This document shows positions 1-11,800 of a DNA stretch of 64,000 nt, piece after piece. The stretch lies in assembly GCA_024195585.1 (NCBI GenBank), contig SWBL01000230.1, forward strand, positions 19,690 to 83,689. Reading direction: 5' to 3'. The stretch is from Aureobasidium sp. EXF-3400. Its lineage: Eukaryota; Ascomycota; Dothideomycetes; Dothideales; Saccotheciaceae. Below the pieces are notes generated by a model. It was not told the DNA's origin, did no database searches, and saw only the letters and a program-made list of their open reading frames with translations. A program made the translations under genes and the position numbers. The number at the start of each line of letters is the position of its first letter. The first letter of the stretch is position 1.

Positions 1-389
1 ACGACAGTGATTCCGATGATGACTCCTCTCAAGACCTCGGCATCATGGACGCCCAGAACTCGGAGAATCGAGGAGGTAACAACGGTGAGAGATCACGCAG
101 AAAGTCATACGCCACCGACACCACTGGCGGCAGAAGTTCCTACGACTCGTACGCAGGCACAAACTCCACATTCTCAGACCCCAACAGTGGAGGAAGTCCC
201 AAGAACCACAATGCCCAAAACAAGCGTACCGAGGAGCGCAAGCAGCGCGGCTTGATGCAATGGAAGCCAGCTCGCAACCTCAAGTTTGCCAAGGACGAGA
301 CCAAGATCGGTTTGAGGAAGATCAAGAACAAGATGACAGGTGGTCTCAATGGTAGACAACCTGGTGTTGAGACTGAGACTGGAACGTAG
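1..389 (+). CDS. C-terminal end of a protein gene cut by the window edge (possibly C2-domain/Mug190-like)
   Basis: An open frame enters from the left edge (codons in phase from base 3) and ends at TAG 387-389, giving the last 128 residues of a longer protein. The fragment starts with an acidic Asp/Ser stretch, continues through a low-complexity Ser/Asn/Gly region, and ends in a basic segment containing RGLMQWKPARN and a PGVETETG tail. I recall similar tails (MQWKPAR, then a PGVETE-type end) on fungal C2-domain membrane-tethering proteins of the Mug190/tricalbin type. That identification is from memory and is weak, because no domain lies inside the window. Codon use and composition look like an ordinary coding region. 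The ATG at 45 is internal, not the start. Confidence 0.55.
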   Translation, partial: DSDSDDDSSQDLGIMDAQNSENRGGNNGERSRRKSYATDTTGGRSSYDSYAGTNSTFSDPNSGGSPKNHNAQNKRTEERKQRGLMQWKPARNLKFAKDETKIGLRKIKNKMTGGLNGRQPGVETETGT

Positions 390-1113
390 ATGCTTCCTTG
401 AAGCACCTTTGAACAGCACGATTTCATGCTTTTCCTTTTCATTCTTGTAGTGCATTCTAGTTAACGTTAATTCCCCCTTAGGTAGTTATATCACGCAAAA
501 ATGATGCAGACGAATTACATTTTTACAGACCAATTCTCATTTCGTGACTCGGCACGTGAGGTCGAAGGGCATGTCGACCAGTTGTTCTGCGATCGTTGCT
601 TCCTCAGCTGAAATCAGACCCTCGCTCACGAATCCTTCGCCTACAGGTTTGTTCTGTCTTCTACTCGACTCTCCCACGCATCCTCCCAAACCTTTATTTC
701 AAAGGACCCCAAATACACTGGATTTTACTATTTCACTTGATCAATCAACTCGTTGCTGCGCCCATGGCTTCCGACCTCGTAGTGCATCAAAGCAGCAACG
801 TTTCCACCGCATCGGACCATCGAATCATGCATAAGTCTTGCTCCAGCTGGAACGGCAAAGGCTTCATGCAAGACTTGACAACCAATCAGATGCTCACTGC
901 AATACTCCGACTGCATGTTTGGCTAGCACCAGGCGCAAAAGGCTTACTCTGCATGCAAGGCTGAGCAGCCTGAAATAGCTGAATGTGGCTTTCGACAGCA
1001 TGCGCCCGCCACAGAGCAGCGAGTCTCGATAAGGATGGCGCAGTATTCCAAAGGTTATAAGAGCTGGGGACCACTGCTTACTTACTTGAGATCTCTGCGT
1101 GACAATCGTTAGT
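390..1113. other. Intergenic region without a supported gene
   Basis: Holds the 3' flank of the truncated gene and the presumed promoter of the membrane-protein gene at 1114. A CCAAT-type pentamer lies near 882-887. Open frames here are short and look random. Confidence 0.5.
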
Positions 1114-2432
1114 ATGACTTCCGACTCTGATTCAATTCTCGACAACGTCAAAGCCCAGCATGAGGCTTTGGTGCAGAAATCTCACAAATCTGAGCACAAA
1201 GCATACACCTTTTCTCTCATCTGGAGGCCTGCTGTTCTGGTTCTGATTCCTCTTGCGCTCACATTAGTTTCAATCTATCTCGGTTTCAGCTGGACTGAGG
1301 ACTTCCAATTCAATCTTAACACCCTGAACACGGCTGAATGGAATTATCTCCGGACTAACAATGGTCAAGGCAACTGGGCTTGTCTCGATAACGGAACTGC
1401 CGTACCGCAGGGGATAATGCTGAGACAAACGGTCTGGTCTACCGACCAATTTCTCGACATCACGCTTGGCTTTGGTTCGTTTGAATTTGGTATTGCAAAG
1501 GGTATAGATATTGGATGGGATTTGATTGTTGGAAGGGGCGGTCAAATCATCCTGGCTCTATTGTCGTATCGCGTATCCAGTGCTGTACTGTTGCATTCCA
1601 TGGAGACTCGTACTGCATCGTTCTATACCTACGCAGCAGTCGGCTTCGATCGTGGTCCGCTCTTCTCTATTTGGGTCTCTTTACGCGATCTCTGGAGCGG
1701 CAGAAGCCAAGGAAAGGGAATCATCTCTATGGCTATCTTAGCTTCTCTCTACCTTCTTGCCTTTCCTACATTGGTAGGTGTTCTCGGTGGAAGTTGTATA
1801 GACTTGCTGATTTCCCAACCTAGGTTTCGACCATGACAGGATATAAGCCCAACTCCTCGCCGTGGGTGTATATAAGTAAGGACGGTGCCATGTATCCTGC
1901 GGAAAGGATTGTATCGGTGATGCTGATCATCAAAGATGGTTCACGTATCGGTCTTACGGACAACTTTCCAGTCGCAAACAGTGCCTCGATGGGTGGGTGT
2001 ACATCTTGTAGTCCCTTTCAGACCAATCTCACGAACGACTATTGGCGCTGTGAGTCAAATCCATCATGTTCAGCTTATGTATATGAATGATTAATGTACC
2101 AGGCAGACGCGGACTCCTATGCGGACCCCTATTTAGGCACTCAAACATCTAACGATGTGCCCTCGATTTTCATGTTGAACGGGAACAACATCTCCCTACC
2201 CTCACCCATTTTAACCTTCGAGTTTGGGGGTGACCTTTGGATGCATGACAATACGACGTACCCCTGGGACGACTTGCAGGGCATCTGCCAGCCTGGAAAG
2301 ACATACCAATGGGGCTTCTCTTTCTACGCTCTCCTAGCCTTCTGCGTGGCGACAACGGTGTATGCGATCACGATGTATTCTTTGTGGCTAAGGACATTCC
2401 TCTATAGCCGCAAGCACCGAGCAGGACAATGA
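1114..2432 (+). CDS. Multi-pass fungal membrane protein with an in-frame TGA near its end
   Basis: Three exons are supported: 1114-1773, 1824-2049 and 2107-2432, with GT-AG introns of 50 and 57 nt and phases that fit; the product is 403 residues. An ATG at 1099 is in frame and would add five residues. Hydrophobic segments lie near residues 31-52, 135-155 and 205-220 and at the end, where the last one (FYALLAFCVATTVYAI) is followed by a basic SRKHRAG motif. The arrangement matches a broad family of uncharacterised fungal integral membrane proteins with a large extracytoplasmic loop; no function is known to me. The frame ends at TGA 2430-2432, but the same frame stays open for 75 more codons (2433-2657) and still reads like the family's cytoplasmic tail, so the stop may be a recent nonsense mutation or a readthrough site. 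See findings. Confidence 0.7.
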
Positions 2433-2660
2433 CTTGGTCTTTTCCGAGCAGTAATGGACTTTGCAGATGCATTGAAGGCTCAAGTGGGCGAAGACTGTAC
2501 TGATAAGACGGAGAAGGAACTTGCGGATTTGGTCAACTCATATGAGCTGGGGATTTGTTGCAACGATGTGGACGAACTGCCGCCTCCTCGAGGAAGCTCG
2601 ATATGGAAAGCGAAGTTCACTCTGCGTCGTTTTCCCAAGTGGCAGCGAGGAAAAGTCTGA
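2433..2660 (+). pseudogene. In-frame continuation of the membrane protein beyond a TGA stop
   Basis: Directly after TGA 2430-2432 the same frame continues for 75 codons to the stop at 2658-2660. It begins LGLFRAVMDFADALKAQ and contains an acidic helix-like stretch with KTEKELADLV, which by memory resembles the cytoplasmic tail of this family (helix after the last membrane span, then an ELRKLV-like segment). No GT-AG intron large enough to remove the stop is available. It is either a disabled 3' end or a readthrough extension. Confidence 0.5.
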
Positions 2661-3088
2661 GAGCGGAGAACGTCCGAATGTTTAGCCATGGTCATATTAC
2701 CTATCTTACGTGGTGGTTGCCGTTGGCTGTGGGAGCGGACAATGCTCTATAACTAAACAAGTCACACGTGATCCGATGCAGGTCGTACTTATCTTCTGTT
2801 AGTATTTCCTGAGAATTTTCTCGAAGCCAGCTTGAAGACACCAGTATCACAGAATGTCTCAATGAGCGAGAAAAGAACAATGTGACAAAATGATCGATGG
2901 TGTAAGAGCCAGGGTCGGGTGGACACTCATGAACATGTCGGTGCTTGGCGAAGAACCCTTCCGAGTTCCAGATTAACCGTGCGCTTATCGATAAGGAAAG
3001 TCTGGCGGTCGAGATCAGAAAGTTCTCTCGAAGCCAGAGGCTGAAGCAGACGCCCCAGTCTCTTGCTTGTACACACATCATGTCGACC

Positions 3089-6000
3089 ATGTCGTTGAAC
3101 GAGAGGCTCGACAAGATCCGGTCGCAGCCCAAGCTGTCGGGTATGCAGCAGGTGAGTAATCCTGTGCCTGAGTGGAGTACAACATCTAATAAGAACTCCA
3201 GACGGCTGTCGTGCTCGGCGCAGTTGAAGATACTCTGCGCTCCCAAAATGCAGAACAAACACCCACCGCCTACTTCGCCGCTCTTCTGTCGCTGTTGGCG
3301 CAGTTTGACATGGCTAACAAGGACGTCGCCTATGCTGTTGTATACCTCCTCGACCTCGTCACCCCTCACGTTCCCGCACCGCTATTGCGCTCCAAATTCA
3401 GTCAGATCCTAGGCAGTCTCGCCCCCGCCCTCACACACCCGGAAGCAGAGGCCCCCCTGTTGCGCTCGAGTATTGGATGTCTAGAATCTCTGCTGGTCGC
3501 ACAAGATGCTCAAGCCTGGGCTCTTCCCGCTTCATCGCTCAGTCCCCGTCGCGCAGTCGCCGGTCTGCTTGGTCTTGCCGCCGACCACCGTCCCAAGGTC
3601 CGCAAGCGAGCTCAGGATGCTCTTACCACCGTACTCAAGAACCCTCCACCAAGCCCTTCGCTCGATCACCCCGCCTCCGATATGGCCGCCGAGACGTCGA
3701 TGCGCTTGCTTCAGGATGCTGCTGAGGCCTCCGCAAAGGCCAAGAAGGCAAAGAAGGGAGCAAAGGAACAAGAGAACGATCCTGCTTTGATGCACGCCCT
3801 GCAACTCGTCAAGACAATTGCCACCGCTGCAAACGGATGGCCTTCCCGTAAGATCGATTCGCTGTGTGAGCTTTTGCTTGCCATCTCAAAGTCCAGCCAC
3901 GAATTCCTCGTCATGTCCGCTTTCGAGGTCTTTGAGATTATCTTTGCTGGTCTGGCCAACGAGGTTTCTGCTGCAAAGCTTCCCCGTCTGTTAGAAGTCA
4001 TTGGCGAGCTTCAACCTTCCCAGAACGATTCGCAACTTCTTCCTCCTTGGATCGCCGTCATCTCGAGAGGATACGATGTTGCCGCTCAACTCGACCCCGA
4101 AGAGACTTTCGCAAAACTGCCCGCTCTTTTCACCCAGGTCTCCGCTTTCCTCACCTCTTCTTCTCACAACATCCGTATCTCTGCCTCGGAGTGTCTCATC
4201 TCTTTCCTCAACACCTGCGTTCCCGACTCTGTTCTCCTTGAGCCTTCGATCTACGACGAGAAGGTCTTTGAAAACCTAGGAAACCAAGTCAATGATCTTC
4301 TCAGCATTAAGTACCAATCTGCCTGGATGGAGGTCTTTTCAGTCATTGGTGCCATGTTTGACACATTGAAGTGGCGCTCTCAGGGTATTCTCAACACTGC
4401 TGTCAAGACTGTTGGTGATCTTCGTGGAAACGACTCTTTCTCTGGCAAAAAGGAGGCAGATGCTGTTCTCGGAAAGGCCATCACCGCCATGGGACCTGAC
4501 AATGTTCTCGAGATTCTACCTCTTAACTTGACCAAGCCTGTTGCTGGACAACCCGGACGCGCCTGGATGCTCCCTATCCTTCGTGACTCTGTTAGAAACA
4601 CCCGCCTCGCTCACTTCCGTGCTGAACTTGTCCCTCTCAGTGAGGCTATGTTCCAGCGTGTTCTGAACCACGGAGCTGCTGAAAAGACCATGGAGATCAA
4701 GATCTTCGAGACCATTGTCCAACAAATCTGGGCCACTCTTCCTGGATACTGTGACCTTCCCCTGGACGTTACCGAGGCCTTCGACCAAACCTTTGCCGAG
4801 ATGGTTGCCAACCTCCTTTACTCACAACCCCAGCTCCGTACCGAGCTTTGCAGAGCTCTTCAAAACATGGTCGAGTCTAACCAGACCGTTATGTCTATTG
4901 AGGGCGAAGAAGACCTTGTCATGCAAGGTAGAGTCTCCAGAACTGACGCACAGAAGAACATTGAGCACCTTTCGGGACTTGCTGGTAACATTCTTGCTGT
5001 TCTGTTCAACGTTTACAGCGAGACTCTGCCCCAATACCGTGGTATCATCCTTCAAGCCATCAACGCCTACCTCAGTATCACTCCTGAGGCAGAGTTGATG
5101 GAGACTTTCACCCGTGTTGCTTCCATGCTCGAGTCATCTCTTGGTGAGAGCGGTCCTCAAACACAGGCTGATAAGCAGAAGGAGACCAAGGGTCCCAATA
5201 AAATGCCTCCCATGTCGCACACTCTTATGGATCTGGTCATCACAATCTCCATCTACCTGCCCCGTGACAGCTTTGCTGGACTTTTCAACATGGCTGCTAT
5301 CATTGTCAACAACGACTCCGATCCGCAACTCCAGAAGAAGGCATACAAGCTCATTCCTCGTCTTGCTGAGTCGGAATCTGGTCGCGCAGCTATCCTTGAG
5401 CGCAACTCTGATCTTCAACAACTCCTTCTCCAGGCTGGTCCCAAGGCTGCTGCACCTTCTCGCCGCGACCGTTTGACTGCCATCTCTCAAATCATCCCCG
5501 CTCTTCCCAAGGAAGACCTCCACTTCATCCCCTCCATCCTCTCCGAAGTCGTCATTAGCGCAAAGGAAGTCAACGAGAAGGCACGCACTGCCGCTTTCGA
5601 TCTTCTCGTCCAGATGGGTGAGAAGATGGCCGAAGGTGGCACTGTGCTTAACGCAAAGGTTGCCCACATGCCCGACGATGCCGCTCCTGTAGAAGCCAGT
5701 CTGGAAGAGTACTTCACCATGGTTTCTGCTGGTCTTGCCGGTTCAACCCCTCACATGATCTCCGCCTCCATCACTGCTCTCGCTCGCCTCCTCTACGATT
5801 TCCGCCACACCCTTTCAGAGCCCGTCATCTTGGATCTCGTTCAAACAATGGATCTCTTCCTCACATCCGCCAACCGTGAAATCGTACGTTCATGTCTTGG
5901 TTTTGTCAAGGTTTGTGTGCTCTCGCTCCCCACAGATCTTATGCGCCCTCGCCTGGCAACGCTCATCCCCAACCTCATGGTCTGGAGTCACGAGCACAAG

Positions 6001-7074
6001 GCCCACTTCAAGCTCAAGGTCAAGCACATCTTCGAACGCATGATCAAGCGTTTCGGCGTGGAAATCGTAGAAAAGCACTGCCCAGAAGAAGACAAGAAAC
6101 TTATTGCCAACATCCGCAAATCGCGCGACCGCGCAAAGAGAAAGAAGGAAGCCGGCAAGGACGACCCAGACGCCGAAGACGACGACACCACACGCAAAGC
6201 CAACAAATTCGAATCAGAATACGACGAGCAAGTCTACGGTAGCGATGAAGAAGACTCTGGCTCTGATATTTCTGACGATGAAGTGTTGGGTCGTTCAGCA
6301 GCTAAAGGTCGCAAGGCCAAGGCAGCAGGCGGCAACACTTTTATCGTCGAAGATGAAGACGAACCTCTCGATTTGCTCGACCGCAAAGCCCTCGCCAACA
6401 TCTCCTCCACCATCCCCTCTAAATCCCGCTCTGCACCTGCCACACGCAGACCCGCTAAAATGGACCTGGACGGCAAACTGGTCTTCAACGAAGCCGACTC
6501 GGATGACGAAGTCATGGAATTCGACGATGCAGGCAATGCAGCAAGTCTTGAAGATGGCATCAACGCATACGTTGAAGCCATTAAAGGCAGAGATGCAGCT
6601 ATCCGTGGCAGAGGCGGTAAACTGAAGTTCAAGAACAAGGGCAACAAGAATGCAGATGATGACGATGAGATGGAAATCGATGTCAAGGAGATCACTGATG
6701 CGCGCGCGAAACCTCAACGACGAAGCCTTGGCGGCGATCGTGGCTCCTCATCAGGCTTCCGTGGCGGCAGAGGTGGTGGTGGATTCAGAGGTAGAGGAGA
6801 TTCTCGCGGTGGAAGAGGAGATTCTCGTGGTGGTAGAGGTGGATCTTCAGGCTCTGGATTCCGTGGTAACTCTGGCTCGGGCTCAGGATTCCGTGGTGGC
6901 TCTCGCGGTGGCTTTGGCGATCGCGACGGCAGAGGTGGTTCTTCTCGCGGCGGCTCTCGTGGTTCCTTTGGTGATCGCAGAGGTGGTGGTCATGGTGGTG
7001 TCAACAAGGGACGTTTTGCACCCAAGGGACAAGGTCAAAGAGATGAGAACCGCAATAGAGCTAGTAGAGCTTAG
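3089..7074 (+). CDS. RRP12: Ribosomal RNA processing protein Rrp12 (HEAT repeats, RGG tail)
   Basis: Two exons, 3089-3151 and 3202-7074, are joined across a 50-nt GT-AG intron to give 1311 residues. The ATG at 3089 (MSLNERLDKIRS) is preferred over ATG 3080 because family members, as I recall them, begin MSL plus a KIRS motif. Rrp12 is an alpha-solenoid HEAT-repeat protein needed for maturation and nuclear export of pre-40S and pre-60S subunits. The N-terminal signature (TAVVLGAVEDTL, then TPTAYFAALL), the long helical middle, the basic segment RKSRDRAKRKKEAGKD near residue 1000 and the following acidic Asp/Glu patches fit the family. From about residue 1200 the protein carries an extended Gly/Arg/Ser tail with many RGG/FRG repeats and ends in a basic Gln/Arg segment. 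The overall length matches the roughly 1200-1300 residues of fungal Rrp12. Confidence 0.93.
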
Positions 7075-8023
7075 GAAGAGCTTGCTGTGTGTTGTTGATG
7101 TTTGTTAGCAAAAAAGTCGCGCATGCTGGGAGATAGGTGTATAGGAGTTTGTTGTTCATAGTCTATTCGATATCATATTGTTTTTTTCTACATATCGAGA
7201 TGTTAAGCATTTGTTCGATTTTGTGCTTCTTTTGATACTTTTCGTATCTCACTGGATATATCTCTGTTTTAACAAACTGCTCTGCATTTATACCGGTACC
7301 CACAGGTATAACACAACTATCAGGAAACCTTGAGAACACGCGGTTTGCGTAACTCACCAGGTTTGACTAAAAGACTACGCAGCCCTATGTCTCCTCGAAA
7401 CATACATGTTTTCTATTGAAGCGTCATGCCTTTCGTCGATATTAAACATATTCCTGTCCTGTAGAGTGTTGTAACCTTTAGCACGCATTCTCTCTGTCTA
7501 GGATGCATGTACTCGTGCAGTATTTCCGTACTCCAAATACTCCATCGTTAACAACGAAAAACGGAGAGGAGAGCTACCTCAACATCGACCCGGTTGTCGA
7601 TCATACACACAGCGGCAGACGTATGCTTGCAGTGCTGAACTTCTTGTCACAATCGGTGCACTCAAAGTAAGTGTGGAGTGAGTGGTAGTGACGCTTAAGG
7701 TGCTCTTTAGGACGGGAAGTTTGCATTAGTAGGAAGTTGAGTTTATATACTCGTATCTAGAGCTGAAACTGGGCGTCTGTGAAAGAAAATTATAAGACTG
7801 AGTGTGCTTGCAAAACAATTCTAAAGGACTCTTACTCTCACGAACACAGACAGGTGCAATGAGAGGATTGGATGTTGGGTTCTTTTTCTCAAAGAGGTTG
7901 ATTCGCGGAAATCAGTAGATTGGTCTAATATCACATACAACATGCCCTTTCCACCAACGCCATGCACTTTTTGGAAATGAAATCAAAGCTAGAGCCAACC
8001 CATTATAAACAAGTAATTTCGAT
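7075..8023. other. Intergenic region between convergent RRP12 and ARG8
   Basis: Two 3' flanks meet here. Apart from T-rich stretches, possible polyadenylation regions and scattered short frames, I see no gene, RNA or repeat. Confidence 0.5.
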
Positions 8024-9572
8024 CTATGAGGCACGCATCTCTTGCTGGCCATCGGTACCAGGAATGTGCTCATCGGTTCTGAAAACAGCCTTCATGGCAT
8101 CTTCAAGAATGTCCATGCCTTGGTTGATCTCAGTCTCGGAAATGATAAGCGGAGGGACGAATCTGAGTGTGTTGGTTCCGCAGGTAATGATCAAGAGACC
8201 GCGTTCACGGGCAGCAGTAATCACAGGAGTGGGATCTTGAGACAACTGAACACCAAGCAACAAACCACGTCCACGAACCTCAGTAATGACATCAGAGTAC
8301 TTGGTCTTGAGCTGCTCGAAGCGCTTGCGGAAGATCTTTTCCTTCGCAAGGACACCATCTTGGATCTCGGCGCCGGAGAGACGGCCAACGATGTAGTGTG
8401 CAAGACGAGAACCGAGAGGGTTACCGCCGAAAGTGGTTCCGTGGTCGCCAGTGACGATTTTGCTGGATACGCTCTCGGTGACAATGGTGGCACCGATGGG
8501 GAAACCGTTGCCTAGGGCCTTTGCGGTTGTCAGGACGTCTGGGTGTGCTTCTTTGGGGAGAGCTCCGTGAGCCCACATGGTGCCGGTGCGGCCAAGACCG
8601 CATTGGATCTCGTCGTAGATCAGGATGGCACCGACTTCTGTACAGCGACGGCGGAGTGCAAGGAGGAAGTCGTCGGTTGCAACATTGACACCACCTTCAC
8701 CCTGGATGGGCTCAATGATGACACCGCAAGTCTTCTCAGTGACGAGGTCATTGATGGCAGAGATATCGTTGTATGTACCATATCTGAAGCCAGGAACCAT
8801 GGGACCAAAAGGCTTCTGGTACTTTGGGTTGGGAGTGGCCGATAGCGAGCCCATGGTGCGGCCATGGAAAGAGTTGTGGAACGAGACAATCTCGTGCTTG
8901 TTTCCCGACTCGTCGGCGGTGCGACCACATTTACGAGCGAACTTGATGGCAGCCTCATTGGCTTCGGAACCAGAGTTGCAGATGAATGCTCGTGCTGCGT
9001 CGGCCATGGCACCTGATTCGACCGTCTTTTCTACGAGCAGCTTGGACAATGCGCCAGTCCAGGGGTTGTGGTATAGGTTGGAGGTGTGAACGAGGGTTTG
9101 CGCCTAGCAGAGCATCAGTACGGGAGCTTCGTCTTGACCAACGAGGGAAGAACTGACTTGCTGGGCGAGCAGTTTAGACATCTCGGGGTCACAGTGACCC
9201 AAGGCATTGACGGCGATTCCAGATGTGAAGTCGAGGTATTGTCTGTTTTCCACATCCCACAAGAAGCAACCTTCTCCCTTCTGGAACATGGGCGGAGGGC
9301 GGACATAGGTGGGAACCATGTATGGGGTGGATTGGCCTACGAGACGGCTGGTCTGCGAGTCCGACGCAGGGTCCGGGGTAGCGAGGGATGCTTCCTTCTA
9401 CTCATTGTCAATTCAATCCTTGGAAAACGGTCTCAGCATGATTGCGCACTTGAATGGCATTCTGAAGACCGGCAGGCAGGTTGGATGCCGTCGGCGAGGC
9501 ATATCCACGGCGCAAAGCCAATGAAGGCCTGAGCGATGCACTCAATCGCGAAGAGCAAATACGGAAAGACAT
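8024..9572 (-). CDS. ARG8: Acetylornithine aminotransferase, mitochondrial
   Basis: Three exons on the minus strand (9450-9572, 9158-9397, 8024-9103) with introns of 52 and 54 nt give 479 residues. The enzyme is a PLP-dependent class III aminotransferase converting N-acetylglutamate semialdehyde to N-acetylornithine in mitochondrial arginine synthesis. The first exon encodes an Arg/Ser/Ala-rich presequence (MSFRICSSRLSASLRPS) consistent with mitochondrial import. Downstream are the family signatures FICNSGSEANEAAIKFAR (cofactor binding), SFHNSFHGRT, IIEPIQGEGG, IYDEIQCGLGRTG and the Schiff-base lysine context LTTAKALGNGFPIG around residue 320. A perfect TGAGTCA element (complement of the Gcn4/CpcA site) lies 89 bp upstream of the ATG, consistent with general amino-acid control. 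The length is typical for fungal Arg8 plus presequence. Confidence 0.95.
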
Positions 9573-9660
9573 GACGATGGGGTATAGAAAATCAAAAACA
9601 GTAAAGAGAGATCAGAGTCAACACTTCAACTTTTCCCCGGCCAGATGGCAATTGCTTCGT

Positions 9661-9667
9661 TGAGTCA
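9661..9667 (-). promoter_or_regulatory. Gcn4/CpcA-type binding site upstream of ARG8
   Basis: TGAGTCA, the reverse complement of the consensus TGACTCA, lies 89 bp upstream of the ARG8 ATG. A perfect 7-bp match can occur by chance, but the position and the matching site at TRP5 support cross-pathway control. Confidence 0.6.
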
Positions 9668-9672
9668 CGAAA

Positions 9673-10584
9673 CTTTTCTTATCAAGGTGCGTCTCGATAT
9701 GCACCTGATCCTCCCACTGCATCCGACCTCGGCTCCCGACTTCGCCTAGGCTTCCTCAATTCTTCAACTCTCACGCTTCTCTCATGGAGAATCAAAATGA
9801 TATCCTCACTATAAAGATGCACAATACTCTCAAGAGATAGGAAAGTATCCATTGAGAAGCAGTATCATCCAGGCTCTCTCTAAAGGATTGCGCATTCTAA
9901 TGGCTATGCGCGTCACAGACTTTTGCACGTGGGAAAGCTATCACCCTCGATCAACTCGACCCTTTGAGAGATCCCGCTTGAAGTGTCATACCGTGCATCT
10001 GAATTCCATGGTATCTGGCTGCAAGAGCTGCGGTGAGTTGACTATTGTTAATATCCCTCGCAACGATGCAGCATATTCCTGCTGGCCAGGGTTTCTCCCA
10101 CGCCGCATAATGACGTAACGCATATCATTGACTACCTGAATGGCAACATGCTTCCAACAATCGTCTTTTCACTCAGATTATACCCATCTAATTTTGAAGG
10201 ATCTGTCTACCATATGATCGAGCATGATAATCTTCGACCAAATCCACCAGCTGTCACAGATACAGGCGACGCCATCAAGATGGCACCTCTTCGAGTGGTG
10301 TGATCTAGCAATGTGAGTATACCGCCTGGATATTTTGGCAGAGTATGTTGTCAGTTACCCGAGTCGTCTGAGCTCCATATCATCATACCGGATGTTGGCA
10401 GTCACTGAGCTTGGTCTACCAAGAGGATCGAAGTTGAAGTCGAACATTTCCAATGTCTGTCCTCGACAAGATAACAGTGGCAGTCCTATTTAACCTCGTG
10501 CGACCTCAGCAAGGAGGCCGAGAAAATCATTCATGAGGTCCATCGCCTACGAATGATGCCACCGACTCTCCTCTGCCTTCGTGT
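9673..10584. other. Intergenic region between divergent ARG8 and the methyltransferase-like gene
   Basis: No coding frame looks genuine. It should hold the ARG8 promoter, the promoter of the plus-strand gene, and possibly an unresolved short 5' exon of that gene. Confidence 0.45.
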
Positions 10585-11724
10585 TTGCGTGAATACCGTT
10601 TCAATGCACAATGGCTGACTAGTCCATATAGCACACCATCATTCATCAAGCATTGCTGCCAGGATATGCTTACCGCTCAATGGACGCGAAAGCTACCATT
10701 TATACAAGAGACAGTCCCGGCAGAACTAGCGGCTAGACTCATTCACGCTTTCCTCGACGATTTCCCGGACATTGATTCAGAGCAGTACTTTGTCATAGAT
10801 TTTTGCTCCGGAGCAGGAGGTAAGCAAATTCAAAAGTCCTGTGACCCTGAACACTGCTGTGGAGGCATGGTGATGCCGGCTCTCCTCGGACGTATCTTTG
10901 ATTTGGACATGATTGCGCATTCTTACAACCACCTCCATGACACACTCCCGAACATCGAAACATCCCCCAACCCCCAAGTCAAGCTCCAAATCTGACGACC
11001 CGCAGGCCCAACTCCCCTGATAGAAAAATCCGTCAACACCAGCAGATCCCTCGCAGACCAACAACCTATCCCCTTCCGCCTCTCAGACTTCCACCCAAAT
11101 CTCGACGCCTGGATGCCTTTAGCAACCCACTCCGCAAACCTCAGCTTCATACCTCAACCCGTAGATGCTACAGACACAACCCACGCACCTCCTTTGGTCG
11201 TGTCCAAAACATCCTCATCACCAAATTCCTCTGGCGATCACAAATCTATACATTTGTATAGTCTGTCCTTCCACCATTTCAACGATGCAGATGCAGGAAA
11301 GATCATGAAGAACACATTGGCTTCCGCTGATGGAGTCTGCATCCTAGAACTCCAGGATAGGAGTTTAGGCACGTTGCTGCTGATGTTGGGAGAGCCTTTT
11401 CTGCTGTTTCTAGTCACAGTATTGTGGTTCCCCTTCCGACCACTGCATCTGTTTTTTACTTATATTTTTCCTGTGTTACCATTTGTGCAGGCTTGGGATG
11501 GTGTGGTGAGTTGTCTGCGTACGCGAAGCTTTGAAGAAACACTGGGTCTAGCGGAACAAGCATTGGGAGACAAGGCTAGAGTGGTTAGTGAGAGAGATAC
11601 AGGTGTGCTGGGAGAAAAAGTTGTTGTGGCGGAGTGTGGGGAGTGGAGGTTTGTATGGGTGAGGAGGTTGCATACTTGGCCTTTTGGATATATGAACGCT
11701 TTTCTAGCGAGGAAGAAGGTGTGA
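10585..11724 (+). CDS. Methyltransferase-like fungal protein (SAM-fold motif), 5' end unresolved
   Basis: Two coding segments (about 10585-10819 and 11006-11724) join in frame across a 186-nt GT-AG intron to form the motif VIDFCSGAGGPTPLIEK, which resembles the glycine-rich SAM-binding loop of Rossmann methyltransferases. The C-terminal part contains LSFHHFNDADAGKIMKNTL and CILELQDRSLGTLL, as in a conserved, uncharacterised ascomycete family I recall, followed by two hydrophobic segments (FLLFLVTVLWFPF and LFFTYIFPVLPF) and a WPFGYMNAFLA end. The substrate is unknown. Coding similarity seems to begin upstream of the first in-frame ATG (10666), yet no ATG exists in this frame back to an upstream stop. 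A missing short first exon or a lost start is therefore likely. The intron is three times longer than most in this window. Confidence 0.6.
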
Positions 11725-11800
11725 GAAGGATGTTCATGTGCTGCATGGAGATTCAGTGAAGGGAAAGAGGGCTGTGTGGTTGCTCACGGCTCGTATGTTA

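Noticed and set aside
2701..3369. 222-codon minus-strand frame over the start of RRP12
   Set aside because: It lies antisense to the well-supported RRP12 5' end and its intron and has no recognisable domain; treated as a shadow.
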